From the NCBI GenBank assembly GCA_021777055.1, contig JAIQZO010000054.1, forward strand, positions 1 to 37,255: a stretch of 37,255 bases of DNA, read 5' to 3'. The notes beneath the pieces were generated by a model. It ran no database searches. It was not told where the DNA came from and saw nothing but the letters and a program-made list of their open reading frames with translations. Shown piece after piece: positions 24,886 through 34,653 of the stretch (positions within the stretch are counted from its first letter, which is position 1; each line of letters opens with the position of its first letter). The stretch is from Candidatus Anammoxibacter sp. (GTDB taxonomy: Bacteria > Planctomycetota > Brocadiia > Brocadiales > Anammoxibacteraceae). The position numbers and the translations under genes were made by a program.

Positions 24886-25626
24886 TTATAATGAAATAAC
24901 GGACTCTGTACCATTGTTAAAACCATCAATAGTTGCAGCTGCTGGGGCTGCTGGAGAGTCAAACATATCAGGGTCCATAAGAAGAGGATCAGTAGAATTA
25001 GAAGTGATAGTTCCAACCCATGAAACATGGCCGTCAACAAAAAGAACGTTCTGGCCTCTTCCATTATGGTTTGGTCCTATGAGTGTGTCTGTTGCAGCAT
25101 TTTCATCACCTGCAAGAGCACCAGGAATATCGGACGCAACCGCAGCGCTAGGATTAGTTCCCACGCCTTTATATGCGTCATAAGCATAACTGGACGTGAA
25201 AAGATCAGGATTAGGCGAACCTGCTCCATCATCAAGTCCATCAGCCTCAGCCATTCCGTCTATTGGATTAGTAACTTCGTTAGGATTGCATGTTGCAACT
25301 GTCAACGTTCCACTTGGGCAGATGAAAACCTTTTTATCTGAAATATATGCACTATAAAGCTGATCCAACGATGCAGTTCCAGACCCTGCCACAGCTATTG
25401 TAGTTGGAAAGGAGTCAGGATTAGCCGTATTTTCGTCCGCATACATATGAAGCGCCAGCCCGATTTGCTTCAAATTACTTTTACAACTAGTTCTACGAGC
25501 ATTTTCACGCGCCCTGTTAAGCACTGGAACCAGGATACCCGCTAAGATTCCTATGATAGCAACAACCACCAACAGTTCTATCAACGTGAAACCTGCATTA
25601 GACCTGGGTCTTAAAACTTTAAACAT
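24886..25626 (-). CDS. Type II pilin-like (prepilin leader, H-X9-DG class) protein
   Basis: A 246-residue protein of the pilin-like class very common in Planctomycetes and relatives. It has a leader of 12 residues ending in Gly, cleaved before [10 protein letters not shown] (F13, E17 at mature position 5), then a long hydrophobic helix. The next segment, [15 protein letters not shown], is typical of these families. Near the end [20 protein letters not shown] carries the H...DG motif, here with ten residues between H and DG instead of nine. The middle is Gly/Ala/Asp/Asn-rich. AGGAGG lies seven bases before the ATG. These proteins are processed by a prepilin peptidase; their function is mostly unknown. 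Confidence 0.88.
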   Translation of the reverse strand: MFKVLRPRSNAGFTLIELLVVVAIIGILAGILVPVLNRARENARRTSCKSNLKQIGLALHMYADENTANPDSFPTTIAVAGSGTASLDQLYSAYISDKKVFICPSGTLTVATCNPNEVTNPIDGMAEADGLDDGAGSPNPDLFTSSYAYDAYKGVGTNPSAAVASDIPGALAGDENAATDTLIGPNHNGRGQNVLFVDGHVSWVGTITSNSTDPLLMDPDMFDSPAAPAAATIDGFNNGTESVISL

Positions 25627-25975
25627 TGAAAGGCCTCCTTTTTTTAATTAATGAAATTAATGACTAATAAGATATTACTTCTTTCCGGCAGATTTTTTTC
25701 TGATTTACAACCTCCTTTCTCAAAGAAATAATATATTTTGTAATTCGCAAAAACAGTACCAAAATGTGTGTAATTCCGCAAATAGAGGTAAATTACAATC
25801 GTACCTTTTATATTTCGGCTATCTTTTACAAGTCTTTAGTCATAAATTCATTAATTTTACTATATGGGCGCTCCTTCAATTATTTAATTAAAACGGCGAA
25901 CTTTTTACGATATATATGTCGTATAATGACACAATCCATAACCGTTTGGGTCATTATGTTTAATTTATTGTATTA
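25627..25975. other. Intergenic region between pilin-like gene and lpxI
   Basis: About 350 A+T-rich bases. A direct repeat TAATTCGCAA (25741-25750) / TAATTCCGCAAA (25771-25782) lies in the leader of the pilin-like gene. ATAATGAC (25923-25930) and GTCATTAT (25950-25957) form an 8-bp inverted repeat just past the lpxI stop and may end its transcript, though without a T-run. The frame 25764-26144 is largely lpxI shadow. Confidence 0.4.
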
Positions 25976-26821
25976 CTACACAGAAACTATTGCAATTTTC
26001 TTGTTATCCGCAGCCTTGATTGTCTCCTCTTTATCTAAGATTATTGTCTTTTCCGCTTCTATTGCAATGGCGGAAACCCCCGCTTCGTCAAGCACGTCTA
26101 TGGTTTCTCGTCCAATTGTTGGTAAGTCAAAACGTATATCCTGATCCTTTTTACTTAGTTTTATAACTACAGCCCCTTTACCACCAAGCGCTCTGCCTCG
26201 TTTAATGGTCTCATTGGTACCTTCAAAGGCCTCTACGGCCATGACAACCCTCTCTTTAACAACAATACATTGCCCTATATCCATGTCTGCTATCTTTTTT
26301 GCAATGTCCCACCCGAATTCTATGTCGGTTTGCTCTCTGCCTGAAGGCCTTCTTTTAGTTAAAATTCCTTTTTGTGCTAATAATTCGGGGACATAGAGTG
26401 TTGCAGGCTGCAATTCTATTCCATCCTTTGAGAGCTCGTCTGCTATCGCTCCAAGTATTGAGTGATCCTGTCTATTCTTTACCACTTTATAAAGCAGGGT
26501 AACGGTCTTTAAATCTGGTATAAAATTAAAGTTTGCAAATTTAGCGAAAACATTTGTTTTAGTTACACCACCGGCCATAACTGCGTTTACTATCCCCTCT
26601 TTCTTCAGGATATTTATCAATTTTCCCATTTGCGCTATGCTGGTCCAGTAAAACTCTTTAACGTGGTCTTCAAGCTCAATTAAGGTTTCACCTTTTATAC
26701 CAACGGCAATCACTTCCAGGTTATTTTCCTTTGCTCCTTGGGCAAACAGGATGGGAAAACGGCCGTTTCCCGCAATCAAACCTATCCTTTTTGGTTTATT
26801 CTCTTTATTTATACCATTCAT
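25976..26821 (-). CDS. lpxI: UDP-2,3-diacylglucosamine pyrophosphatase LpxI
   Basis: A 281-residue cytoplasmic enzyme of lipid A synthesis that cleaves UDP-2,3-diacylglucosamine to lipid X and UMP. It is the type used in place of LpxH. Family features are IGLIAGNGRFPILFA (13-27), the MAGGVTKTN block (about 82-90), DHSILGAIADE, and FDLPTIGRETIDVL near the end. Length fits. It follows lpxD by 46 bases on the same strand. No clear ribosome binding site before the ATG. It implies an outer membrane with lipid A or an LpxABD product, as reported for planctomycetes. Confidence 0.9.
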   Translation of the reverse strand: MNGINKENKPKRIGLIAGNGRFPILFAQGAKENNLEVIAVGIKGETLIELEDHVKEFYWTSIAQMGKLINILKKEGIVNAVMAGGVTKTNVFAKFANFNFIPDLKTVTLLYKVVKNRQDHSILGAIADELSKDGIELQPATLYVPELLAQKGILTKRRPSGREQTDIEFGWDIAKKIADMDIGQCIVVKERVVMAVEAFEGTNETIKRGRALGGKGAVVIKLSKKDQDIRFDLPTIGRETIDVLDEAGVSAIAIEAEKTIILDKEETIKAADNKKIAIVSV

Positions 26822-26867
26822 TCTTTATATTTTGGGTTAAGGAAGGGGCATGTAATTTGATTTGTTA

Positions 26868-27905
26868 CTATTTGTCATTCAATTTCTCTTCCAGCTCTTC
26901 AATTCTCTTTTTCAAATCTTTTACAGTCTGCCGCATTTCAGGCAGATGATTTATTACGGCATAACATTTACGCATTTTATTAATTGGAATGGCCGGAGTG
27001 CCTAAATACTTTCCATTCGCAGGTAAACTGTTAGCTACACCTGAACAGCCGCCAATTTGACAGTTGTCGCCGATGGTCAAGTGTCCCGCAATACCAACCT
27101 GTCCCCCGATTATTACATTTCGTCCCACCGTTGCTGAACCTGCCAACCCTGACTGAGAAACTATAAGTGTGTTCTCACCGACATCACAATTATGGGCAAT
27201 CACAACATTACTCCCGACCTTTGCACCACGCCTGACCCTTGTCTCACCCAAAGCAGCCCTACTTATAGTAGTACACGGTTCAATTACCACATCATCTTCA
27301 ATTATTACAATTCCCACTTGAGGGATATTATAATATTTTCCTTCATCCGGTGCATAACCAAACCCTGAACTTCCAATAACAGCATTACTATGGATTATCA
27401 CCCTTTCTCCTATTATTGTGCCATTATAAACAACAGCATTGGGATGTAGCACCGCAAAAGAGCCAATGACACTATCTTCGCCAATGTAAACACCAGGAGA
27501 TAATACCACATTATCTTTGATTACAGCATTGTCTCGTATGGTAACATTTTTATATATTGTAACTCCATCTCCCAATTGAACATTTTTTCCTATCTCTGCA
27601 GTTGGGTCAATGGTTCCCGAATAAACCGGTTTTTTATACATCATAAAATCAACAATCTTTGCAAATGCCAAATATGGGTTATCAATAACCAGGAGAGGTT
27701 TTTGTGAACTTTGGATACTCGGTGATACTATAACCGCGGAGGCATTGGTAGCTTCCAGTTTGTTTACATATCTTTTATTTGAAATAAATGTGATATAACC
27801 TTCAATGGCATCATCAATAGTCATAACACCTTTTATTAGGAGGTTTTCATTACCTACCACTTTACCGCCAACATGGTCCGCGAGTTCTTTTAATGTTTTT
27901 TCCAT
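26868..27905 (-). CDS. lpxD: UDP-3-O-acyl-glucosamine N-acyltransferase LpxD
   Basis: A 345-residue left-handed beta-helix acyltransferase of lipid A synthesis. The N-terminal uridine-binding domain (1-100) is followed by hexapeptide repeats ([IV]-G-x4) from about 100 to 310. The catalytic His is H238 in IAHNCDVGE, and QSGLAGSATVGRNV follows. The end is a coiled coil (LPEMRQTVKDLKKRIEELEE), as in other LpxD trimers. GAGGT before the ATG supports the start. It is the first gene of lpxD-lpxI. Confidence 0.94.
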   Translation of the reverse strand: MEKTLKELADHVGGKVVGNENLLIKGVMTIDDAIEGYITFISNKRYVNKLEATNASAVIVSPSIQSSQKPLLVIDNPYLAFAKIVDFMMYKKPVYSGTIDPTAEIGKNVQLGDGVTIYKNVTIRDNAVIKDNVVLSPGVYIGEDSVIGSFAVLHPNAVVYNGTIIGERVIIHSNAVIGSSGFGYAPDEGKYYNIPQVGIVIIEDDVVIEPCTTISRAALGETRVRRGAKVGSNVVIAHNCDVGENTLIVSQSGLAGSATVGRNVIIGGQVGIAGHLTIGDNCQIGGCSGVANSLPANGKYLGTPAIPINKMRKCYAVINHLPEMRQTVKDLKKRIEELEEKLNDK

Positions 27906-28051
27906 AACTTATACCTCTTTTTAGATAAATGCCCTGTTTTATTCTGATTCTTTTAAGGAAGGTACAGAGTTAATTTATTACATGTATCTTCCTAATCATA
28001 GTTTCATGCACTTTTGCATTTTTAATTTAAAAGTCCGCCGAAGGTAATAAT

Positions 28052-28990
28052 TTAACTCTGTTCCTGAATCGGGGTCGAAGGAATGAAAATTTTTATAATC
28101 ATTAATATTCCCAGCAGAAAGATCCATCCAAAAACACCGGAGACAATATGTCCATCTCCAAAAAACCAGGTAGACATTTCATGATTATGATCAAGTAGCA
28201 TGTGGTTCAGCTTAACTCCATATACCAACCCTGCATGTAAACCTATGGATAAATAGAGAGATCCGGTATGCAGATATGCCAATGATAATACCACTCCCAG
28301 AAGAAATAGGCCTATTATGAAGGGTAGTATCATCTGTATATCTAAATGGTGAGGGGAAAAAAAACCTGCTAATGTTGTAAAGCCCGCAAATGGATGGTTT
28401 CCTACGGTAATATTTACTTTAAAACTGAAAAAGTGGAGTAGAGCATAAAAAAGACTTGCAGAAATAATAGATACTGATCGTGACAAATCTTTCAATAGTC
28501 CACGCAGGATAATTCCCCTTAGTAGGGTCTCTTCAAATAAACCAATCAAGCACGCCTCAAAAAGGTAAATAATCGGTTTTGTTATTAATGCGCTAATTGA
28601 GGGAGGTCTATTCTCTGTGAGCTGTACTCCCAATACAAAAGTAAAAATCCCATATATCAAAAGTGAAATCACCCCGATTGATAAACCTGTTACCAAATTA
28701 TTTTTCCAGCCCGGACGTAACCTTAGTCCGCTAGTAATTAATTGACCCAAACCTAATGATTTTCTTGAGAAAATGAGAAGGCAAACAATCACAATCATAA
28801 AAATACGTCTCAAAATCTTTCCATAGTTATACACACCATCATGATAGCTGGCTAATTCACGAATGGTTTCATTTTCTTTAACAAGAGTGTCAATTGGTGT
28901 TTTAAGAACCGAACCAAGTATGCAGCTTATTACTAGCATCGCAAAAAAAATAACGAGAAGTTTTTTATAGAATTTCATATTTGTGTACAT
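28052..28990 (-). CDS. CPBP-family intramembrane metalloprotease (Abi/CAAX type)
   Basis: A 312-residue membrane protein with about eight hydrophobic segments. The family's motif 1, E-E-x3-R, is FEETLLRG (EE 153-154, R158); motif 2 is in YALLHFF. A third His is in GLHAGLVYG. Members act in CAAX processing, bacteriocin immunity or other membrane protein cleavage; the target cannot be assigned. ATG at 28990 or the fourth-codon-later ATG (28978) could start it; neither has a good ribosome binding site. It reads away from argH and lies alone. Confidence 0.85.
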   Translation of the reverse strand: MYTNMKFYKKLLVIFFAMLVISCILGSVLKTPIDTLVKENETIRELASYHDGVYNYGKILRRIFMIVIVCLLIFSRKSLGLGQLITSGLRLRPGWKNNLVTGLSIGVISLLIYGIFTFVLGVQLTENRPPSISALITKPIIYLFEACLIGLFEETLLRGIILRGLLKDLSRSVSIISASLFYALLHFFSFKVNITVGNHPFAGFTTLAGFFSPHHLDIQMILPFIIGLFLLGVVLSLAYLHTGSLYLSIGLHAGLVYGVKLNHMLLDHNHEMSTWFFGDGHIVSGVFGWIFLLGILMIIKIFIPSTPIQEQS

Positions 28991-29162
28991 ATTTTATATG
29001 ATAAATAGAGGAGAAAATGGTTTTGATCCTTACGTTTCTTGACAACAAGGCTTATCTCAATTACAATTACTAAAATTCCTATATATTTGCAAGAGAAATA
29101 TAGGATAACGGCATCACATATTGGTGATTAGCTGTTAAAAAATAAAAAATTTAAATATTCTC

Positions 29163-30551
29163 ATGGATAAAAAAAGATTTGTAGAAGGTAGATTAAAGAA
29201 AAGTACAAGCAGTGACGTACTCTCTTTTACCGAATCAGTTTCGATTGACTGGCGTTTGTACAAATATGATATCAAAGGAAGCATTGCTCACGCAACCATG
29301 TTGGCAAAATGCCAGATAATTACAGATAATGAGCGGGATATTATTGTTCGTACATTAAAAAAGATTGAAGATGAGATTAGCGACGGATCCTTTGAATTTA
29401 AGACGGAGCTGGAAGATATTCATATGAATATCGAATCCGCCCTTTCTGAAAGGATTGGCGATGTGGGCAAAAAGCTTCATACCGCAAGAAGTAGAAATGA
29501 CCAGGTTGCCCTTGATCTCAGACTTTGGATGAGAGACCAGATTAATGATATATCAGGACTGCTTACAAGACTTCAAAAGGCACTTGTCCTAAGTGGCAGG
29601 GATAACATAGATGTTATTATCCCTGGCTTTACACATCTTCAGCACGCACAGCCTCTTTTACTGCCACACTACCTCCTGGCATATGCAGAGATGATTGAAA
29701 GGGACAAAGGTAGGCTCAAGGACTGTTTAAAGCGTGTAAATGTATCACCTTTGGGTGCTTGTGCTATGACAGGCACAACTTTAGCAACAGATCCTATGGT
29801 TACAGCTGATCTACTGGGGTTTGATTCTGTATGCCATAACAGTCTGGATGCGGTGAGCGATAGAGATTTTTGTGTGGAATTTGTTTCGTGTTTAAGTGTT
29901 ATATCCATGCATTTGTCCAGGATCTGTGAGGACTGGATAATCTGGGCCAGTGAAGAGTTTGGTTTTGTGGATATTGATGATTCATACTGTACCGGGTCCA
30001 GTATAATGCCGCAGAAAAAGAACCCTGACTGTCTAGAGTTAATCAGGGGTAAATGCAGCCGCATTTATGGAGACCTGGTCTCTCTGCTAACGCTAATGAA
30101 AGGACTGCCATTAGCTTATAACAGGGATATGCAGGAGGATAAAGAACCTCTCTTTAATTCATCGGATACGATCAAGAACTGTTTAAGTCTACTTGCGGAT
30201 TTGGTAAATAATACGAAATTCCGCACAGAAAACATTAATAAGGTTACTACCAAAGGATTTTTGGATGCTACTGCTTTTGCTGAATATCTTGTTCAAAAGG
30301 GGGTTCCGTTTCGTGATGCGCACAAAATAATTGGTGATATTGTTGTTGCATGTTCTGATCTCTCGTGCTCATTTGCAGAGCTTTCTCTGGAAAGGCTGAA
30401 AGATTTCTCGCATGTAATCGAAGCCGATGTGTTTGATGTTTTAGGAACTGAGAATTGCATAAAAAACCTGAAAAGTTATGGGTCAAGCGCTCCCGAATTT
30501 GTAAAGAAGAGATTAATGGAGTGGGAAAATATCATATCATCTGACAACTAA
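29163..30551 (+). CDS. argH: Argininosuccinate lyase
   Basis: A 462-residue cytoplasmic enzyme making arginine and fumarate from argininosuccinate, the last step of arginine synthesis. It has HTARSRNDQVALDLRLW, GFTHLQHAQPL and the signature loop GSSIMPQKKNPD, with canonical length. The ATG lacks a visible Shine-Dalgarno site in an A-rich leader. It starts a plus-strand unit with lysA 20 bases downstream. Confidence 0.95.
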   Translation: MDKKRFVEGRLKKSTSSDVLSFTESVSIDWRLYKYDIKGSIAHATMLAKCQIITDNERDIIVRTLKKIEDEISDGSFEFKTELEDIHMNIESALSERIGDVGKKLHTARSRNDQVALDLRLWMRDQINDISGLLTRLQKALVLSGRDNIDVIIPGFTHLQHAQPLLLPHYLLAYAEMIERDKGRLKDCLKRVNVSPLGACAMTGTTLATDPMVTADLLGFDSVCHNSLDAVSDRDFCVEFVSCLSVISMHLSRICEDWIIWASEEFGFVDIDDSYCTGSSIMPQKKNPDCLELIRGKCSRIYGDLVSLLTLMKGLPLAYNRDMQEDKEPLFNSSDTIKNCLSLLADLVNNTKFRTENINKVTTKGFLDATAFAEYLVQKGVPFRDAHKIIGDIVVACSDLSCSFAELSLERLKDFSHVIEADVFDVLGTENCIKNLKSYGSSAPEFVKKRLMEWENIISSDN

Positions 30552-30571
30552 AAAAAGAATGAGGGGGGAAA

Positions 30572-31858
30572 ATGGAATTTTTTGAATACGTTAATAATGA
30601 ATTGACCTGTGAAGGTGTTAAGATCAAAGATGTTGCGGCTGCAGTTGGTACACCGGCCTATATTTATAGTAAAAAGGCCTTTGTTGATTCCTTTAATGAA
30701 ATTAAGGATGCATTTAGCCAGGCAGACCCATTAGTATGCTTTTCAGTAAAATCAAATTCCAACCTCTCCATATTAAAGGCTTTAAAAGCAGAAGGTTCAG
30801 GTTTTGATGTAGTTTCCGGAGGGGAACTTTTCAGGGCATTAAAGATTGGTTGCGATCCCAAAAAGATCGTTTTTGCCGGGGTAGGTAAGAGCAGTGAGGA
30901 GATCAAGTACGCCATTGAAAGCGATATTCTGTTATTTGATGTAGAGTCCTGGTCAGAGATAAGAAACATTAACCGCATCGCGAAGGAGTTAAATAAAACG
31001 GCTGAAATTGCCATTCGTATAAACCCTGATGTAGATGCAAAAACCCATTCAAAGACAACGACGGGTAAAAAGGAGAATAAATTTGGTATAGACCTTGTTA
31101 CCGCCAGACGGATTATCGCTGAAGCATCTGATTACGGTAATGTAAACATATCGGGGATACATGTTCACCTTGGGTCTCCCATTCATGACACAGAACCTTA
31201 TGAAAAAGGTCTTGCAAAGATAAATGAATTTATTCCGGAATGCCGAAAAAACGGTGTTGATATTAAATATCTAAATATTGGAGGTGGATACTGCATATCT
31301 TATACCGGAAAAAAGGAGCTAAGGCCCAATGAATATGCAGCAAAAATGCTGGAACTCATAGAAAAGACGGGCTGTAAACTTATTATGGAACCTGGACGTT
31401 TTATTTCGGGTAATGCTGGTATTCTTGTTGCAAACGTTATATATAATAAAGAAAACGATATCGGGAAAAAATTTGTAATTTGCGATGCAGCAATGAACGA
31501 TCTTATTCGTCCTGCGTTATATGACTCTTTTCACAGAATATGGCCGGTATCAACTGATATACAGATGCCGGAAGTAGAAGTGCCTGACGAAAAAATATCG
31601 AATGATAAACTGGAAATTGTTGACGTTGTTGGTCCGGTTTGTGAAAGTAGTGATGTTTTTGCCAAGGACAGAGGGTTACCTCCTGTTGAAGAAAATGACC
31701 TGCTTGCCATCTTTAGCGCCGGTGCTTATGGTTTTACAATGAGCTCTCCATATAATTCTCGCCCCCGCGCATGTGAAGTATTGGTAAATGGTGACAAATT
31801 TGATATCATAAGGAGAAGGGAGACTTACGACGATTTAGTTGCTTTAGAAGAAAACTGA
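30572..31858 (+). CDS. lysA: Diaminopimelate decarboxylase
   Basis: A 428-residue PLP enzyme that turns meso-diaminopimelate into lysine. The PLP lysine is K60 (CFSVKSNSN). HVHLGSPI, the GGGY block, EPGRFISGNAG and CESSDVFAKDR (active-site Cys) follow. A strong AGGGGGG site precedes the ATG. It follows argH and precedes the siroheme synthase gene by seven bases, so at least these genes form one transcript. Confidence 0.95.
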   Translation: MEFFEYVNNELTCEGVKIKDVAAAVGTPAYIYSKKAFVDSFNEIKDAFSQADPLVCFSVKSNSNLSILKALKAEGSGFDVVSGGELFRALKIGCDPKKIVFAGVGKSSEEIKYAIESDILLFDVESWSEIRNINRIAKELNKTAEIAIRINPDVDAKTHSKTTTGKKENKFGIDLVTARRIIAEASDYGNVNISGIHVHLGSPIHDTEPYEKGLAKINEFIPECRKNGVDIKYLNIGGGYCISYTGKKELRPNEYAAKMLELIEKTGCKLIMEPGRFISGNAGILVANVIYNKENDIGKKFVICDAAMNDLIRPALYDSFHRIWPVSTDIQMPEVEVPDEKISNDKLEIVDVVGPVCESSDVFAKDRGLPPVEENDLLAIFSAGAYGFTMSSPYNSRPRACEVLVNGDKFDIIRRRETYDDLVALEEN

Positions 31859-31865
31859 AAACATT

Positions 31866-32495
31866 ATGCCAAAGTATTATCCAGTATATTTGGACATTGA
31901 GTCCGAGAAGAGCGTTGTTGTTGGTGGTGGGGAAGTTGCATACCGTAAAGCGTGTGGTTTAAAAGAGGCCGGCAGTAATGTGATAGTTATAAGTCCTGAG
32001 TTTTGTGACCATTTTCTTAAGCCTAACGATCTGACATTAATAAAAAAACGGTATGAAAAAGGTGATATTGATGGCGCGGCCATAGTGATTGCCTCTACCA
32101 ATGATGAAGAGACAAACAAAAAAGTCTATACGGATGCGTCTGAGCAGAATATTCCGGTAAATATAGTTGATCAACCGGATTTATGTTCATTCATCGTTCC
32201 TTCAGTCATTAGACGGGGTGGTTTGTGTATCAGCATCTCCACTGGTGGAACTGGTCCGGCCCTTGCTAAGAGCATAAGATTATCTCTGGAAAAACATTTT
32301 GGCCCTGAATATGCAGACTACACAGAACTATTATCAAATATGCGGCAGGTTGTGTTGTCAACGATTGAAGATGGAGAAAAAAGAAGGAAAATACTCAAAA
32401 AATTTGCAGGAAATGAGTTTCCGGCGATGATTAAGAAGGAGGGTAAACAAGCAGCGGAAAAGGCTATGCGGGAAATAATTTTATCTGCAAAGTAA
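31866..32495 (+). CDS. sirC: Precorrin-2 dehydrogenase / sirohydrochlorin ferrochelatase (CysG N-terminal / Met8 type)
   Basis: A 209-residue bifunctional-type siroheme synthase domain. It opens YYPVYLDIESEKSVVVGGGEVAYRKACGL, the NAD-binding Rossmann start of CysG-N/SirC. IASTNDEETNK and CSFIVPSVIRRGGLCISISTGGTGPALAK are the family's other blocks. It oxidises precorrin-2 to sirohydrochlorin, and Met8-like members also insert iron. There is no methyltransferase domain. A siroheme-type sulfite reductase follows after 173 bases, so it probably serves that enzyme. Confidence 0.9.
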   Translation: MPKYYPVYLDIESEKSVVVGGGEVAYRKACGLKEAGSNVIVISPEFCDHFLKPNDLTLIKKRYEKGDIDGAAIVIASTNDEETNKKVYTDASEQNIPVNIVDQPDLCSFIVPSVIRRGGLCISISTGGTGPALAKSIRLSLEKHFGPEYADYTELLSNMRQVVLSTIEDGEKRRKILKKFAGNEFPAMIKKEGKQAAEKAMREIILSAK

Positions 32496-32668
32496 CTACT
32501 CGACTCTAAATATATAAGAAATCATAAAAAAGAGGGTGGTGGAATAGAGATAGATATTCTTACGATTAACGGTAAAATATACAGTGCTTAAGTTGCAAAA
32601 GCACGTTAAAGATAGTAAATTTATTTATATACAAGAAGATATAAAACTGTTTTACGAGGAGCTACATA

Positions 32669-33553
32669 GTGGAAATCCAAGACAAGTCAAAGTTAAACCT
32701 GGAAGATATGAAATCCGGCGGGTTTATTAAGGAGAGAAAAAAAGACCTTTTTACCGTTCGTCTTAGGGTACCTGGTGGGCGGCTTTCATTTGAAAAAATG
32801 GAAAAGATGGCAGAGGTTGCAAAAAAATATGGCCGATACGGCTATGTGCACGTCAGCGTTAGACAGTCCATAGAGATTGTGGGTGTACATTTCGATGACA
32901 TTGATGCGGTTATAAAAGAGCTGGATAGTGTAGGACAAAAGATTGCGTCTTGCGGTGCAAGGGTGCGTGTACCAACTGCCTGTGGTGGCTGTGAATACAA
33001 TCCTAATGGGATTATGGATGCGCAAAAAATGGTTTTAGAAGTAGATGAGAAGTTTTTTGGACGTGAATGTCATCATAAATTTAAGATAGGATTTGCAGGT
33101 TGCCCCATAGATTGTCCAAAGTCCAGCGAAATGGATCTAGGTTTTATGGGAATGGTTGATCCAGAATGGTCAGAAGAGGAGTGCACCGGGTGTACACTCT
33201 GTTCAAAGGCTTGTATAGAAGGGGCCATTGTATCTGATAGCGATGGCAAGCCTATCTATGACCCAGAAAAATGTATTTACTGCGGTGATTGCATTAACAG
33301 ATGTCCCACAGATGCATGGGGTGAGAAGCGTAAAGGATGGTTTGTCAGGGTCGGCGGTAAACATGGCAGGCATCCAAGGAGTGCAGATGATATTATAAAG
33401 TTTCTGCCCAATGAAAAGGTTTGTGACTTTATAGATAAAACAGTCACTTGGTATAACAATAACGCTTCCGGACGTGAAAGAATTGGAACCTGCTTTGACA
33501 GAGTCGGCCTGGATAAATACAAGAAAGAGGTCGTAGAGGATTTTAAAGAATAA
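32669..33553 (+). CDS. Ferredoxin-linked siroheme sulfite (or nitrite) reductase, short form
   Basis: A 294-residue sulfite/nitrite reductase half-repeat with a ferredoxin module. The N-terminal substrate domain includes VHVSVRQSIEI (60-70). Siroheme-cluster Cys are C105 and C108 (TACGGCEYN) and C145/C149 (GCPIDC); the usual C-x5-C is here C-x2-C. Two 4Fe-4S motifs follow: C172, C175, C178, C182 and C202, C205, C208, C212. It reads like the AsrC/Fsr-type short reductases. The start is a GTG preceded by GAGGAG. Between siroheme synthase and cysteine synthase, sulfite-to-sulfide reduction is the best guess; nitrite is possible. Confidence 0.85.
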   Translation: MEIQDKSKLNLEDMKSGGFIKERKKDLFTVRLRVPGGRLSFEKMEKMAEVAKKYGRYGYVHVSVRQSIEIVGVHFDDIDAVIKELDSVGQKIASCGARVRVPTACGGCEYNPNGIMDAQKMVLEVDEKFFGRECHHKFKIGFAGCPIDCPKSSEMDLGFMGMVDPEWSEEECTGCTLCSKACIEGAIVSDSDGKPIYDPEKCIYCGDCINRCPTDAWGEKRKGWFVRVGGKHGRHPRSADDIIKFLPNEKVCDFIDKTVTWYNNNASGRERIGTCFDRVGLDKYKKEVVEDFKE

Positions 33554-33569
33554 AATACGGAGTAATATC

Positions 33570-34544
33570 TTGACGGTTGGGACTGAAATAAACAAGCCGG
33601 AAGCTATAAACCACCGGCCCCATTGTAGGCTGCCTGTTTTTAACAAATCTATTTTAGAAGGGATCGGTTGCACGCCCCTTATTAGATTAAATAATATAAC
33701 AAAAGAGCTGCCAGATGGTGTAGAAATATACGCAAAAGCCGAATGGTTTAACCCGGGTGGCTCTGTTAAGGATCGCGCAGCGCTTAATATAATTGAAGAT
33801 GCCGAGCGTTCCGGTAAACTAACAAAGGATAAGGTTATTATAGACTCTACCTCTGGCAATACAGGAATAGCATACGCTCTTGTGGGCGCAGTCAAAGGTT
33901 ACAGAGTCGCCTTGGTTATGCCGGAAAACGTTAGTGAGGAACGAAAAGCCATTGTAAGTTTTTTTGGGTCGGAAATAATATATACCGACCCATTGTTGGG
34001 GTCTGACGGAGCAATTATTGAAGTCAGAAAACGAATAGAAAACGAGCCGGATAAATACTTCTATGGAGATCAATATAATAATGATGCAAATTGGCAGGCA
34101 CATTATAATAATACCGGTGTAGAGATATGGGAACAGACCGGTGGGAATATTACCCACTTCATAGCAGGATTGGGGACCAGCGGAACATTTGTAGGTACCT
34201 CTAGGCGGTTAAAAGAGTTTAATAGTGACGTAAAGGTTTTCTCTGTTGAACCTGCCTCGGATTTCCATGGACTTGAAGGTATGAAACATATGGAAAGCTC
34301 CATTGTTCCTGGTATCTATGATTACTACCTGGCAGATAGTAAATGTTCCGTAGAGACTGAAGATGCCCTGGAAATGGTGAAATTGTTGGCATCCAAAGAA
34401 GGGCTTTTTGTGGGATACTCTGCCGGAGCCGCAATGAAAACAGCAATGGATATGGCACGTGGTATGGAACATGGATTGATAGTTACTATATTCCCAGATA
34501 GCGGAGATAGATATTTAAGTACCAGTTTTATGTTAGGGAAATAG
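33570..34544 (+). CDS. cysM: Cysteine synthase (CysK/CysM family)
   Basis: A 324-residue PLP enzyme. The PLP lysine is K67 (NPGGSVKDRAA); STSGNTGIA binds substrate, and GLGTSGTFVGTSR binds the phosphate. It replaces the acetyl or phosphate of an activated serine by sulfur. A 25-residue N-terminal extension precedes TPLIRL. The start is TTG with GGAG nearby (33558-33562 region). It lies 16 bases after the reductase. A JAMM metallopeptidase and a TusA-like carrier follow, recalling mycobacterial CysM, which uses a protein thiocarboxylate, but CysK-like use of free sulfide cannot be excluded. Confidence 0.9.
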   Translation: MTVGTEINKPEAINHRPHCRLPVFNKSILEGIGCTPLIRLNNITKELPDGVEIYAKAEWFNPGGSVKDRAALNIIEDAERSGKLTKDKVIIDSTSGNTGIAYALVGAVKGYRVALVMPENVSEERKAIVSFFGSEIIYTDPLLGSDGAIIEVRKRIENEPDKYFYGDQYNNDANWQAHYNNTGVEIWEQTGGNITHFIAGLGTSGTFVGTSRRLKEFNSDVKVFSVEPASDFHGLEGMKHMESSIVPGIYDYYLADSKCSVETEDALEMVKLLASKEGLFVGYSAGAAMKTAMDMARGMEHGLIVTIFPDSGDRYLSTSFMLGK

Positions 34545-34653
34545 TATTTTATCTGTAATTAAGCAGAATATAGTGGTCAGGATCCAGAATTTAGAATACA
34601 CAAAGTAGATACTTTTATATACTGATTTAAGAAAAAAGCAGGGGCATGAGATA

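Noticed and set aside
29017..29073. 18-codon leader peptide upstream of argH
   Set aside because: A GAGGAG lies before the ATG but only three bases away, and the peptide has no attenuator-like residue run or terminator.
32544..32591. Possible N-terminal scrap of a ThiS/CysO-like carrier (reads IEIDILTINGKIYSA)
   Set aside because: Sixteen codons ending in TAA with no start codon; too short to support, though its place before the sulfite reductase is suggestive.
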